Positions 1 through 9,835 of a stretch of DNA of 64,000 nucleotides are shown in pieces. This DNA comes from Ypsolopha sequella. Taxonomy: Eukaryota > Arthropoda > Insecta > Lepidoptera > Ypsolophidae. The notes beneath the pieces were generated by a model. The model saw only the letters and a list, made by a program, of their open reading frames with translations, was not told where the DNA came from and made no database searches. The first letter of the stretch is position 1, and every line of letters begins with the position of its first letter. A program made the position numbers and the translations under genes. Location: assembly GCA_934047225.1 (NCBI GenBank), contig OW204004.1:3600401-3664400 (forward strand), written 5' to 3'.

Positions 1-59
1 TGCATAGGAATACTATTATTTAGTTAAGTTAACATGTATTTTTTTGTATTTCTATGTAC

Positions 60-111
60 ATCTTACATCTTGTGGCAATAAATACCTTTTGATTTTGATT
101 TTTTGATTTTG
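60..111 (+). repeat. Retroposon 3' tail, TTTTGAT repeats
   Basis: A CAATAAA signal is followed by imperfect TTTTGATT repeats, the usual end of a lepidopteran non-LTR retroposon. The body lies left of the window or is unrecognisable. The next element begins directly after it. Confidence 0.4.
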
Positions 112-936
112 ATATTAGTTGGCGAAACTCAAAACATAGGTAGTACTAGTCTATATGAACAACTGTTTGTATGGGAGCTAAGCGAAATTCGCAACTGTTT
201 TTATCTTCCTCCCATACAAATTGCCCCGATCAGCTCACTGGTCCAGTAAGGAAACAAATGAACGCTGCGATGTCCCAGCGAAACTGAGGGAAATATCGAC
301 GCGTTTTGTGTTTTAAACTCTCGATAAGTTTCGATTTGATAAATGTTCTTAAAATAATTTTTTAAATACCGTTTTTTGTTATTTCACTTATTAATAGTTC
401 TATTCTACGTGTTTTAAATTTGACTACGCTAAACGATAGTTTTCTAGTAGAAAAAAAATATTTTATCAGTGGTTGAATTCATAAAATCACAACTACTTAA
501 AGCACTCGAAATAAGAAAACTAAAGTTTTATCCAAAAAAGTAACCAGGTAAGATTATTGTTGAAGATATGGGAATAAATGTTACCTGAATAAATTTCTTG
601 TTTTTGTCATAATTTTTACGTGACGTTTGCATGAATGAGACTCTCAACGCGTAGAACATAAATAAAGGTATGTTTAAAGCCTAAAAAACCTATTAAAAGT
701 AGCATTAAAGTAAATGAAAAAATATGTTTTGAAATCTTCAAATTCCACACTATAAATTAACGTAAAATGTATTTTATTTATTGCTTTCTTACTAACTAAA
801 ATAAAATCTTTCTTTTCTGATAATTCTGCAAGAATACTGATTTTTAGGGGACTGGAGCCTTAAGAATTTCGCTTAGCTCCCATACAAACAGTTGTTCATA
901 TAGACTAGTTATTTTGAGTTTCGCCAACTAATATTA
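112..936. mobile_element. Non-autonomous TIR element, TA-flanked
   Basis: Inverted repeats of about 70 bp lie at 114-190 and 864-933, both starting GTTGGCGAAACTC after a TA. Both also share the block TATATGAACAACTGTTTG. The left arm carries about 9 extra bases (near 143-150). The interior is AT-rich with no convincing coding. The TA at each end suggests a Tc1/mariner-type MITE, but there is no transposase here to prove it. Confidence 0.6.
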
Positions 937-949
937 TTTTACCTTATTT

Positions 950-1218
950 ATGTGAACGCTCGCAAGGGCGTTGTGTGCAACGGGCCCGGACTGAAAATCA
1001 GCGCTGTCGGTCTTACTTTGTTAGACTACAGCATATGCTGAGTCCTTGGCCTTTTTGTCTGCTGCGATACATGACTTCTTCTAGTTTAGTCACATTGTTT
1101 TTTCTTATTTTTATTTCGTTAAATGTCTCCTTTTAAGCTTTTATTATGTAATTGTATTGTGGCAGATAAATAAACAGATATTCTATTCTATTCTATTCTA
1201 TTCTATTCTATTCTATTC
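950..1218 (+). mobile_element. LINE/SINE 3' end with TTCTA tail
   Basis: The stretch contains CTGAAAATCAGCG and, 45 bp on, a pairing-capable GCTGAGT, then GGCAGATAAATAAA and about 7 tandem TTCTA units (1181-1218). The same order (CTGAAAATCAGCG, GCTGAGT, AATAAA, TTCTA repeats) recurs near 4250-4389. I read it as the 3' untranslated end of one non-LTR family. Confidence 0.55.
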
Positions 1219-1391
1219 ATTTCACGTCGTAAGATCGTATGATTCATAGCGAAATCCATCGTCTGAGTAAAACTATAAATATTACGAAAGATGATAGAAA
1301 ATGTTCTATGCATAAAGACTAGGGATGCAACGATTACGAAGCGGTGCATCGTTTTGCAACAATGTTTTATCATTTATCACTTTTATTGAAA

Positions 1392-1662
1392 TATACAAGG
1401 TGACTTTTTGATCATCGTCCAAATTCATACTAGAGACTTGATAAGTGATCAGTATCTTGGATCAATAACAATTTTTGTGAAATTTGTAAAATGAAATTTC
1501 GGCTTCCCATAGAAATTAACTTCCAGTTCCGAGTGAATCACTATGGGGAGTCGAAATTTCATTTTACGTATTTTACAAAAATTGTTATTGATCCAAGATA
1601 CTGATCACTTACCAAGCCACCAGTATGAATTTGGACGATGGTCAAAAAGTCACCTCCTATAT
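1392..1662. mobile_element. Fold-back MITE, family TATACAAGGTGAC
   Basis: A near-palindrome: the left arm begins TATACAAGGTGACTTTTTGA and the right arm ends with its complement. Arms are about 110 bp around a short loop. Further copies lie at 35226-35480, 44807-45003 and 53744-54013, with a scrap near 60430. It has no coding capacity. Terminal TA suggests TA target use. Confidence 0.7.
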
Positions 1663-2084
1663 GCTATGAAAACACATTCTGAGGATATCTGACACTTTTT
1701 TTTCAAATAATCGTAATGCATCTGTTATCGTAATAAATAACGATTAGTTTCGTAATCGTAATGGGCAAATTGTTGCATCCCTAATAAAACTTATGATAAC
1801 CTTTACTATGGAATGAAAACCCGGCATTGCAAAAATATTATCTACTGCTACCTGCTCTATAAATTTGTGTTGAAGAGATATTTTTATGAAACAACCTTCT
1901 TTTTTTGGCGATTACAGGGTTGACCTAAGGGTTTCTAACGTTGACCACATATAATAAAAGTTATTGGAGGGTTGGGTCACGATGTAATCATGTCACCCTA
2001 ATTGTACAAATTAAAAATAGGTATTAGCTACTAACTACTCACAGTAATTTCTTATTTTAATACAAATCTTTGCTAACTTCAACT
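1663..2084. other. AT-rich spacer, no gene seen
   Basis: No exon, RNA gene or clear repeat end was found. A piece near 1900-1930 resembles one arm of the fold-back family seen at 37.5 and 54.5 kb. Confidence 0.4.
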
Positions 2085-2665
2085 TCTTCTTCTTCTTAGC
2101 GTGTCGATGGCATCAAACTATTATTATTTTAAACCTTTCCGGACCAGAAAGAGGCCACTTTTATGGCTCTGTCGTTGGCCTCAAAAAGATCGGTCATCGT
2201 GCAGGTGGTCGGGCACGATGGACATGACATGTCGTGAGCCATGGTTTGCTGGGTGGCTCCGCAATCGCAGCTCCCGTTATTTGAGAAGCCCCATTTGAAA
2301 AGGTTGTGTCTGCAGCGGCCAACCTGGGTGCGCAGGCGGTTAAGCGTTTTCCAAATAGGCCACGGGTATTTGTTCCCAGGTGCCAGCTGCTCCTGTGCTG
2401 GGGCAAATGTGGTAGGAGGAGGGAGTGTTTGTCTCCACCGATAACATCTCGCATTTGCTGGACCGTCAGTGAGAGCCTTGGTGCCCTTCAAGAAGCTGTT
2501 GCGACTTTTGAGTCGAGGTTGCTCTTGTTGGTACTTGTAGACCGGGTGCTGCGGGTCAGTTTCTTGCTTCAGCTTCTCCACTGCGCTCGTGATCTCCCTA
2601 CGGACTGCTGCTATACTTCAACAGTATCGTAGCTTCTTCTGAATTTTGAGCAGCCAAGGCGTTGT
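2085..2665 (-). mobile_element. LINE ORF2 C-terminal fragment
   Basis: Read on the minus strand, an open stretch (2129-2581) carries LKSRNSFL, then RTQVGRCRHNLFKWGF and a CDCGATQQTMAH cysteine motif. This is the tail of a non-LTR reverse transcriptase polyprotein of a type widespread in arthropods (Jockey/BS-like, clade not certain). It is 5'-truncated and shows a GAA-rich tail at 2085-2098. The minus-strand remnant at 21553-22655 has the matching motif and belongs to the same family. Confidence 0.65.
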
Positions 2666-2808
2666 TACATAATAATAAAAGTTGTTCACATAGACGGGTA
2701 CAACCATAGATTTGAATATACCAAACATTTCAAAAAGAAAAGATAAGCCCTTACCGTACTATGACAGCACCAAAATGTTTCCACCTTTAAATGGGTGACG
2801 CTCACACG

Positions 2809-3156
2809 CAGGGTTGGATTTTGTAGTATAATTATACTATTTGTACCATATTTTCATGACATGTAGTAATGGAACTATACTACGTAAAAATACCATAATT
2901 TTATCTTCAGGTCGACTGACTTGTTTTATTGGTTGAGACGTTTTGCTTTATAACATTTACCCTACAATATAGGAAATGTATGTGTGTTATGAAAATATTT
3001 AGTAATTTTTTTTTTAAATTTCACTAACAAATACGCTATTTCATTTCAATTTAAAACAAAAATCGACGAAAAACGAAACGTAGTATAATGTTAGCCAAGT
3101 AGTATATTTTTAATTCCCGTAGACAATAATTTTTCGAGGGTCTAAATCCAACCCTG
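2809..3156. mobile_element. hAT-type MITE with 8-bp TSD
   Basis: A 13-bp inverted repeat CAGGGTTGGATTT lies at both ends (2809 onward, and ending 3156). It is flanked by perfect 8-bp direct repeats CTCACACG at 2801-2808 and 3157-3164. Both the TIR start (CAGGG) and the 8-bp duplication are hallmarks of hAT elements. It is 348 bp and non-coding. Confidence 0.85.
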
Positions 3157-3164
3157 CTCACACG

Positions 3165-3879
3165 TTTGGAATCAGTGCTCATCTGAACACAGTGATAGTT
3201 GGACGCCTTAAGTGCACTTAAAGTTAATCATTTTTACAACTTTAGTAGTCTGATCAGTTTGCTAACCGTAGGTAGACAGATTGCGCACTCATAAGTGTAC
3301 GCGCGTCGGCATTATGTTAACGCACGCATTCAAAAACAATGCAATAGATTTTAGGTGTCAGGGCTCATCTAAACTTTTGAAATCTTTGGTATATACTGGT
3401 GCTACATTATGGGTAAAACCACCAAGTTGCGTTCTAAAACCAGTAAGTATGCCTCCGTTTTACTTACTTATCGTTTATTTTGCAAATAAATTGACGCACA
3501 TTATGTATAATTTGACTTTTAATTTTAAAATATATAATAAAATTACTCCGTGAACATAAATTACGAGTAATCCAGCTCTTCGAAGGCTCGCTAACCCGAA
3601 AAGTGTTTACCTTTTGGTAACACAGCCCAGCTATTTTTCTTCCAACCAATTTACACAGCTAGAAAACACATAACATATCTTAATAGAATCAGGCGGGTAG
3701 ACGCGAAAAGACGTGGGATTACCAAGAGAAGCGGACACCTGAAAATGATCTTAATTCTCTAAAAATACAGGTAAAAGTCGACTATCTGAGTGGTCAATTT
3801 AATATGGTCGTATTGTACTTATCTAGCGGTAATTTATGAACGAAGGAAATGTTTTCTCTTCGAAATAAAACTACTTAGG
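3165..3879. other. Spacer, no gene seen
   Basis: AT-rich sequence. Short open frames here lack splice signals or recognisable motifs. Confidence 0.35.
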
Positions 3880-4389
3880 TACACTCAGAGAAATAAATGG
3901 TTCGGCTATCTTGAGCACTAATCGCCTGACATCGCCTATGCGGGGGAAAACGGTGGGGCTTCTTCAAAAATGTCAATGTTTGAACGTCAAACGTCATAAT
4001 TTATTTATTTTTTTCCCCACCCCACTACACCCGCACCTGCCACCCGCGGCCTGCCAGCAAGAGGATTGTCGGTAAGGGTTGTTCAGGGAAGTGGTTGGCG
4101 GAGTTTCAGTGCAGCTGAAGCCACATAACCGATTTGGTCGCTAGCTCTCCGTCTATTATTGTGTTCTGTCATACTTATAATTGAATATTTTACTTTTTAC
4201 TTCATATTTTATTTTTAATATAGGTATACTTATGACATATATATGTCCACTGAAAATCAGCGTCATGGCGCTAGCCATGCTCATGACACATGCTGAGTGG
4301 AGACGTATTTGGTATTATTATTAGTCTCTAGTTGTTAGTTTTAAGCAAAAATGTGGAAATACCAAATAAAGGTATTCTATTCTATTCTA
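3880..4389 (+). mobile_element. LINE 3' end with TTCTA tail
   Basis: A GC-richer patch (4020-4150) leads to CTGAAAATCAGCG (4251), a CATGGCGCTAGCCATG palindrome, GCTGAGT, AATAAA and TTCTATTCTA (4374-4389). This matches the organisation of 950-1218. The 5' limit is a guess. Confidence 0.45.
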
Positions 4390-4494
4390 ATTTTCACTTT
4401 TTTTTAACTGTTCAGTTTTGTGACGAAATTAGTAGAAATAATTATAATTATAATAATAAATTAATGTATCAAAAAATTGTAAATGTAAAAAACA

Positions 4495-4685
4495 AAGTGG
4501 ATGTGACAGACAGACAGACGGACGGAAGAACAAACGAATCATACTCTAATAGCCCGAGAGCTGGTGGGCAAAAACTGCCAGAACTTTACATGAGCCTTTA
4601 CAAATTTATTGCTGTTTTTGGCCACCAGCTCTCGGGCTATAAAGATTCCTTGTTTTTGTGTTTACGGAACCCTAAAAAGACAGTA
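4495..4685 (+). repeat. GACAGACGGACGG...GGAACCCTAAAAA repeat with hairpin
   Basis: It starts with GACAGACAGACAGACGGACG and ends with ACGGAACCCTAAAAA, the two borders of a repeat also seen at 25190-25326, 36391-37245 and 51258-51560. The middle differs: ATAGCCCGAGAGCTGGTGG (4549 on) is answered by its complement at 4621-4640, making a hairpin absent from the other copies. Confidence 0.6.
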
Positions 4686-4867
4686 TTAAATAGTTTTTTA
4701 ATTAATTATACGATACACTCATTCTGAACCAAAGTGCATTACCTCGTAAAAACAATTTTAATTTGATTTTATTACCTAGTTATTTACTTTGTAGTAATGG
4801 AATTTGAAGCAATATGCATAATAATGTGTAAGTTATTTACATACATACATACGTACATATACTCACA

Positions 4868-5570
4868 CCTGTCTCCCAGAGGGGTATGCTACAGATTTTC
4901 ATCTGCTACGATCCAGACACATCTCTTTTGTCTCTTCCACATCCATCAATCTAGTCATACAAGCTCTTCTATTCCAGGTACTTTTGACATCGCCCTTCTT
5001 CAGTATGTCGCCAATTTGGTCAGCATACGTCCTTCTAGGGCAGCCAGCCCCCCTATTCTGTATCTAAAGTTGCCAACTGCACAGGGTGCCTATCGTCAAA
5101 AACATAGATAAAAACTAAACTTTCAAAATTGCTTTTAGTGGGTATTGAATTATTTACGAACTGTGTCGTCACTTCAAGTGCTAACATGCCCTTAGACAAT
5201 CGGAATTCGATAGTATATCTATGTTTTTGATGATAGACACCCAGTCCAGAAGGCAACTAGAGATACATAATAGGCCCGCTGGTCGAGCTGTACCTTCCAC
5301 TTGCGCACCATAAATTTCATTCGTCACTTTACTTTCATTCATCCTCTCTACATGTACAAATCACCGAAGCATTCCTTTTTGTATTCTAGTCACTACATCT
5401 TCTTTCAGCACGCAACCATCCCGTATATCGATATTTTTCACTCTGTCATTCAATGTTAAACCACACATACTACGTAAGGAACGCACTTCCACTGCATTCA
5501 CTCTACTTTGATGTTTATCTTGCCATACCCAACATTCGCTACCATATATAAGCTGACTGAGTAGTATCTG
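4868..5570 (-). mobile_element. LINE reverse-transcriptase C-terminal remnant, interrupted
   Basis: The minus strand reads through an RT-tail pattern: YGSECWVWQDKHQSRVNAVE near 5550-5490, RSLRSMCGLTLNDR, DVVTRIQKGMLRWF near 5385, then after an insertion PRRTYADQIGDILKKGDVKS and CMTRLMDVEE near 5035-4940. This is the 3' portion of an RTE/CR1-like LINE product. The frame is split by the MITE at 5044-5282. It is a dead fragment. Confidence 0.6.
5044..5282. mobile_element. MITE nested in LINE remnant (CCAGC family)
   Basis: The inverted ends are CCAGCCCCCCTATTCTGTAT and the complement of CCAGCGGGCCTATTATGTAT. Internal paired CAAAAACATAGAT blocks lie near each end. A second copy, in inverted orientation, is at 26453-26690. 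Its position between two halves of a LINE reading frame marks it as a later insertion. Confidence 0.75.
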
Positions 5571-5612
5571 AGTTATTTATCAATTTTAAAATGTTTACTA
5601 TATGATTTATAC

Positions 5613-5804
5613 AAAAACGGCTCACCTCAATACGTGTTATGATCGGGAAAGCCGACTAGTTTCAGCAGATTTAGACTGCCTTCATCTGGGCGAGTGAAGA
5701 CGTTTACGCGACGACGTTACGCCTCGCCCAGATGAAGGCAGTCTAAGTCTGCTGAAACTGGTCGGCTTTCCCGATCATAACACGTATTGAGGTGAGCCGT
5801 TTTT
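5613..5804. repeat. Long perfect-type hairpin
   Basis: Arms of about 80 bp (AAAACGGCTCACCTCAATAC... and its complement) surround a loop of about 28 bp (TGAAGACGTTTACGCG...). Pairing is nearly complete. No target duplication is obvious. Transcription through it would give a stable double-stranded stem. Confidence 0.75.
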
Positions 5805-5897
5805 ATGTGAATCATGAATTATCCTCAAGTTTCATTTAATTCTATAATTGTTTACTATATAATTTATATTTGACCATACCCAAGTTTACACGTTTTG

Positions 5898-5963
5898 TTT
5901 TCTAAATTATAATATTAATATTATATGATATGATAATATAATATTAATATTATAATTTAGAAA
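5898..5963. repeat. AT-rich palindrome
   Basis: TTTCTAAATTATAATATTAA reads into a short ATATG centre and back out in complement. Such palindromes are prone to cruciform formation. No coding. Confidence 0.7.
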
Positions 5964-6345
5964 TAAGCGGAATTTAGTGATTGTTAGTTGACATTATAGT
6001 GTTTTAAATTATGTTGCTTTAATTGTTTAACTGTTTAGTCAATTTGTTGTTTTTACTAAATCTTGGACAGCATTTACTGTTTATATAAATTCAAAGTCTA
6101 GGTCACATACTTTCACTTGAAAAACCATTTAATAAAAACGTAGATTATTTACAACAATATTGTGCATGTATCCAGAACTCATAACTTAAAATATTTTTGT
6201 TGTTATGAAATTAAACGAGATGTTTAGTTGCTTTCAACTGGAGATGTGGGTAGGCGCTTATAAAACAGAGTTAAGTGATAATAACTCGCATGAATGACTA
6301 GGTACCTACCCGCACTAATATTGTTTGATCGGTGTTATTAATATA

Positions 6346-7632
6346 CGAGGGTGAATCCAAAAGTTCTAAGCCCGACCGTGAAAATGAAAGAAAAGTGGGT
6401 TCAAAATTATTTTTATTTTTCGACATAGTCTCCATCTAGATCAACACACTTCTTCCACCTGACCTGCAACTTATTTATACCCTCGAAAAAAAATGATTCC
6501 GGAAGGTCGTCAAAATAGTCATTAAATGCGACTATCACTTCTTCTCTAGTCGAATATTTAGATACCCCCAAGTGTTTTTTAAATTTGGAAAGAGATGATA
6601 GTCAGAGGGGGCTAAATCCGGCGAATAAGGTGGGTGGTGCAGCAACTCGTAACCACATTCATGGATCACAGCCATCGTTTCAACCGAAGTGTGAACTCGT
6701 GCATTGTCTTGATGAAACAAAACTCTCTTACGCAACATCCCCGGCCGTTTTTCTTTTATTTCTTCGCGAAGTTTTCGTAATAGGTTACAATAATAGCGTG
6801 AATTTATAGTTTCACCTTTAGGTAAATAATCCAATAAAATAACTCCCTTCGAATCCCAAAAAACAGATGCCATGACTTTGTTGGCTGACAAAACGCACTT
6901 GGCCTTCTTCAGCGTGGGTGAGCCAGATCTTTTCCACTGTTTGGATTGCTGTTTTGTTTCAGGAGTATGGTGATGAACCCAGCTTTTATCTATGGTAACA
7001 AAACGAGACATAAAATCCTCAGCATCTGCCTCAAAAAGTTCCAAACAGTCACGCGAAATTGTGAATCGAACTCGTTTTTGGTCAGCTGAAAGCAATCTTG
7101 GGACCCAGCGAGCAGAAACCTTACGGAACCCCAATTCTACAATTATAATGTTTTGCACTCGGCCATAACTGATGCCTGTGATCTCAGCTATCCTACTGAT
7201 GGTCAATCGTCGGTCTCCTAGGATGAGATCACAAATTTTGTCAGTGTTTTCTTTAGTGGTAGACGTTGAAGGCCTTCCGCTCCTTGGGTCATCTTCAATG
7301 GTCTCCCGACCGCGTTTAAATTCAGATACCCACTTTTTTACAGTGGAATACGATGGAGCAGATTCCCCTAATGTTGTTTCCATATCTTCATGAATCTCTT
7401 TAGGTGAAAGACCTTTTTTATTGAGGTACTTAATCACAGCACGGTGTTCAATTTTCTCCATTGTGAAAAATCCCGTCAGACTGCGTTAAACAAAATATCA
7501 CAAAAAAATAATAGCTTGCAGTGTCGAACTTCAACTTCACACAGTCAATCACGAAAAAACATTCTAACAAATGACGGTAGATTTACAAAGATTTGATACC
7601 TCTTTGTAGGTCGGGCTTAGAACTTTTGCTCG
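6346..7632 (-). mobile_element. mariner transposon, near full length
   Basis: The element is 1287 bp between TA dinucleotides (6344-6345 and 7633-7634), the normal mariner length and target. The left TIR begins CGAGGGTGAATCCAAAAGTT. The right TIR, read inward, is CGAGCAAAAGTTCTAAGCCC, so it lacks 8 internal bases (GGTGAATC) present on the left. The transposase gene runs on the minus strand. Confidence 0.9.
6413..7461 (-). pseudogene. mariner transposase, 1-base frameshift
   Basis: The cut-and-paste transposase of the surrounding element starts at ATG 7459-7461 and is open for 308 codons, to 6535. Residues 1-110 hold the paired helix-turn-helix DNA-binding region (PRSGRPSTST linker at 59-68). 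WVPRLL (119-124) is the usual WVPHEL-type linker. The catalytic triad is D158 (TIDKSW), D252 (HQDNAR) and D287 (YSPDLAPSDYHLF), with exactly 34 residues between the last two, the mariner D,D34D signature. After FPNLK (residue 295) an A-run is one base short. The normal C-terminal reading continues in another frame to a stop at 6413-6415, which would give about 349 residues, the family's size. As it stands the protein lacks its last 50 or so residues and is probably inactive. Confidence 0.9.
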
Positions 7633-7634
7633 TA

Positions 7635-7950
7635 TTGTTAATTAGTCTTATTTTAAGCTAGCCATAAGCATATGTAGCAAAACCTACTTACTGTACGAAA
7701 GAAGCCTGGCTACCCATTGGACAGAGAATTCTAGCTTGGGAGCCAGGAACCAACAAATGTAACATTTATTTTTTCATTAAACATTTTTTAATTTTTTTTT
7801 CATTTTCATTTTTCATTTTCAATATAACCCTAATTTAATTATTTGAAACAACAATTATAAAACACGCAAAAATTTTGCCAAGAATTCCTGCACTGCACTA
7901 TTGCCCCCCCCCCCCCCCTTTATGGTTATACTTTTGTCCCTTATCCACAG
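7635..7950. other. Intron sequence ahead of exon 7951
   Basis: AT-rich with a run of C residues at 7905-7918, then a pyrimidine tract and TTATCCACAG, a good 3' splice site feeding the exon at 7951. No other gene is seen. Confidence 0.5.
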
Positions 7951-8248
7951 GTGCTTCAATAGCTTCATCGCAGGACTACTCCCCTGATATACCAGGCGAT
8001 ATCTACACCATTCTGTTCGGAAACCTGGCCGAACTGAACAACTTCTTCTATCTAAGCCCTGATGAACAGACCGCCTTGCGTCAGCTCGCTGGAGCCTCGG
8101 GGCGGAGGAGTGGCTCCCCGGAGGAGGAGTTCAGTGATCCATCTCATTTTGATTACCTCTTCAAGGGCTTGTCAAAGGATTTTAGTTATGACGTCAAAGA
8201 TTTCAACGCATCCAATAGACGACGAGGTTTGTATGACGGGTTTCTAAG
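7951..8248 (+). CDS. Internal exon of unknown split gene (exon A)
   Basis: An open stretch is bounded by a strong acceptor (TTATCCACAG ending 7950) and a good donor (CTAAG then GTAAAA at 8249). It enters in phase 1 and leaves in phase 2. It encodes about 99 residues beginning ASIASSQDYSPDIPG and containing IYTILFGNLAELNNFFYLSP, an RRSGSPEEEF charged patch, and FDYLFKGLSKDFSYDVKDF near the end. Composition is far more GC-balanced than the flanks, as expected of coding DNA. I do not recognise the family. Its exit phase does not match the entry I infer for exon B at 23009, so either another exon lies in the 14.8-kb gap or the two belong to different genes. Confidence 0.6.
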
Positions 8249-8257
8249 GTAAAACTG

Positions 8258-8330
8258 TACATTACGGGACGGAGCGTAGGAGGGGGAGAGGTGGGGGGAG
8301 GGGGGGAGGGGGGGAGGGGGAGGGCTACCC
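8258..8330 (+). repeat. G-run tract, possible G-quadruplex
   Basis: Many runs of five to seven G separated by single A or T residues start ten bases past the exon A donor. A second G9 run lies at 8431-8439. On RNA this could fold as G-quadruplexes close to the splice site. Confidence 0.6.
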
Positions 8331-8574
8331 CCTGGTACCCTCCCTTTTTGTAGCAAACCCTTGGTTTTCGACATATTCATGGTTGAAGTTTGAGGTTATG
8401 TTTGTGATAGCACCTCGATGGAGGGGTGAGCGGGGGGGGGGTATTAATGAGAATTGCAGGTTTGTCCATCAATTTCATTCCTCCCCCTCCCCTTCTAAAA
8501 ATAAAATAAAATCTACCTAATTTTGGACTGTTTGAACCTATCAGTACAGAAGTCATCTATGTTGACACAAATTC

Positions 8575-8770
8575 CTTTCTGCATCGGCTCCGGCGCTGCG
8601 GGAAGTACAGCCCCTTCGCCCTTGCGTAACAAAGCATAGGCACCCATGCTCACCTCCGCAGCTTCGGCTTGTTGGTCACCTTCGGTGACCAGCCTCAGCC
8701 GCTACGGCTCGCACGGTTGCCTATGCTTTATTACTGCGGGCGGGGGCTGCCCTCCCTGCGCGCCTCCGGC
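8575..8770. repeat. GC-rich hairpin repeat
   Basis: AAGCATAGGCACCC (near 8634) pairs with the complement around 8719-8732, with a smaller GGTCACCTTCGGTGACC stem in the centre. It is much more GC-rich than its surroundings, with repeated CTCCGGCTT/CTTCGGCTT motifs. It looks like a MITE or foreign insertion and shows no coding pattern. Confidence 0.55.
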
Positions 8771-9306
8771 TTTTCATATACACTCTAGGGGTAGTAGCCA
8801 CAAGACTGTATAGTGTCGGGGTGCACTAAGTCAGTTTTTGAACAGTTTAACCTACCAGTACCGTGGCAAGTGGCTCAACAGAGTCCAACACTTGCACAGC
8901 ATCCGAAAAAGGCACAAGCGGCTCACTAGTCTATCACTTGCGCACTAGACGAAGGAACTGAAAAGGAGGCCGTGACAAGCGGCTCAACAGAGTCCAACAC
9001 TTGCACTTCACTCAACTCTTCAGGCAAAGCAGCAGAACTCAAAGACTGGGGCTTCGGAGACGCCATGGTAGTCACACGTTTGTTAGTTAGACAGGAGTAC
9101 GTAAAACGATCTCGACCGCAAAAGCAACAAACGACAACTAATTCAACGCGACACGTCGCTAAAACAAAATGGCGTCGTTTTGCGTTTCGTTTTAGCATAG
9201 CAGAAACACAATTTTTCTTTTTAAATGTCGTTAAATTAATAATCTTTATAATAATTTTCACGTTAATATACAAAATTTTAAGTTTTCAATACAAACCAAA
9301 ACCTAT
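8771..9306. other. Intron spacer
   Basis: Short inverted motifs (GTGGCAAGTGGCTCAACAGA near 8870 and a related copy near 8973) suggest a degenerate repeat. No exon supported. Confidence 0.35.
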
Positions 9307-9531
9307 TGTTAGCTATTACAGGTTTTTATTACATGTATTTGTTATTTTAAATAATCATAGTCAAGTAGGGATATTCATTGTGAGACAGCTGGCAACACAC
9401 AGCTGTCAATTGGCAGTTTTGGCGGTATTATTGTAAGACTCTGTAAGGGGTAATAGTGTCCCCAATAAAACTATATCAAAATATCTTATCCACCTTTCTT
9501 ATTTATAGTATATCATTAGAGAATATTATCA
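9307..9531. repeat. Left 225-bp LTR-like repeat
   Basis: It begins TGTTAGCTATTACAGG and ends GAATATTATCA. It contains CAATAAAAC (polyadenylation-like) and a GACAGCTGGCAACACACAGC region with a CAGCTG pair. It is identical to 20358-20582. Confidence 0.75.
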
Positions 9532-9608
9532 ATTCAGAAGTGCTATAAATATACCTAAAAGCCCAAATAAAACCGCTCAGAAACAAAAAGAAAGATTGCG
9601 TTGTAAAA

Positions 9609-9835
9609 TGGTGTCGTGACGTTTTCAGTTGTGTTTTCAAGATCAAAATGGGCTGCATAAAGTGAAATAATAGTTTTTCATAGCCCTATTAGACGATAAC
9701 AATAACTTTTAAACAAAGTTAAGTGTAATTAAGTACTTAAACCTCATCTACTTTAAATTGTGAAACATCCAGAGCGGTCATTGACCCCGCTCAATCAATC
9801 AATCAGTTCAAGGCCGTTTTCGGTCACAGCGACTG
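9609..9835 (-). other. 3' region of the LINE and junction
   Basis: On the minus strand the LINE stop at 9836 is followed by a short 3' region with tandem TTGA units (plus-strand TCAATCAATCAATC at 9791-9804), a plausible LINE tail. The boundary with the enclosing element lies somewhere from 9609 to 9790. Confidence 0.4.

Noticed and set aside
1181..1218. CRISPR-like or regulatory tandem array
   Set aside because: It is a simple TTCTA retroposon tail. No CRISPR array exists here, as expected for an animal genome.
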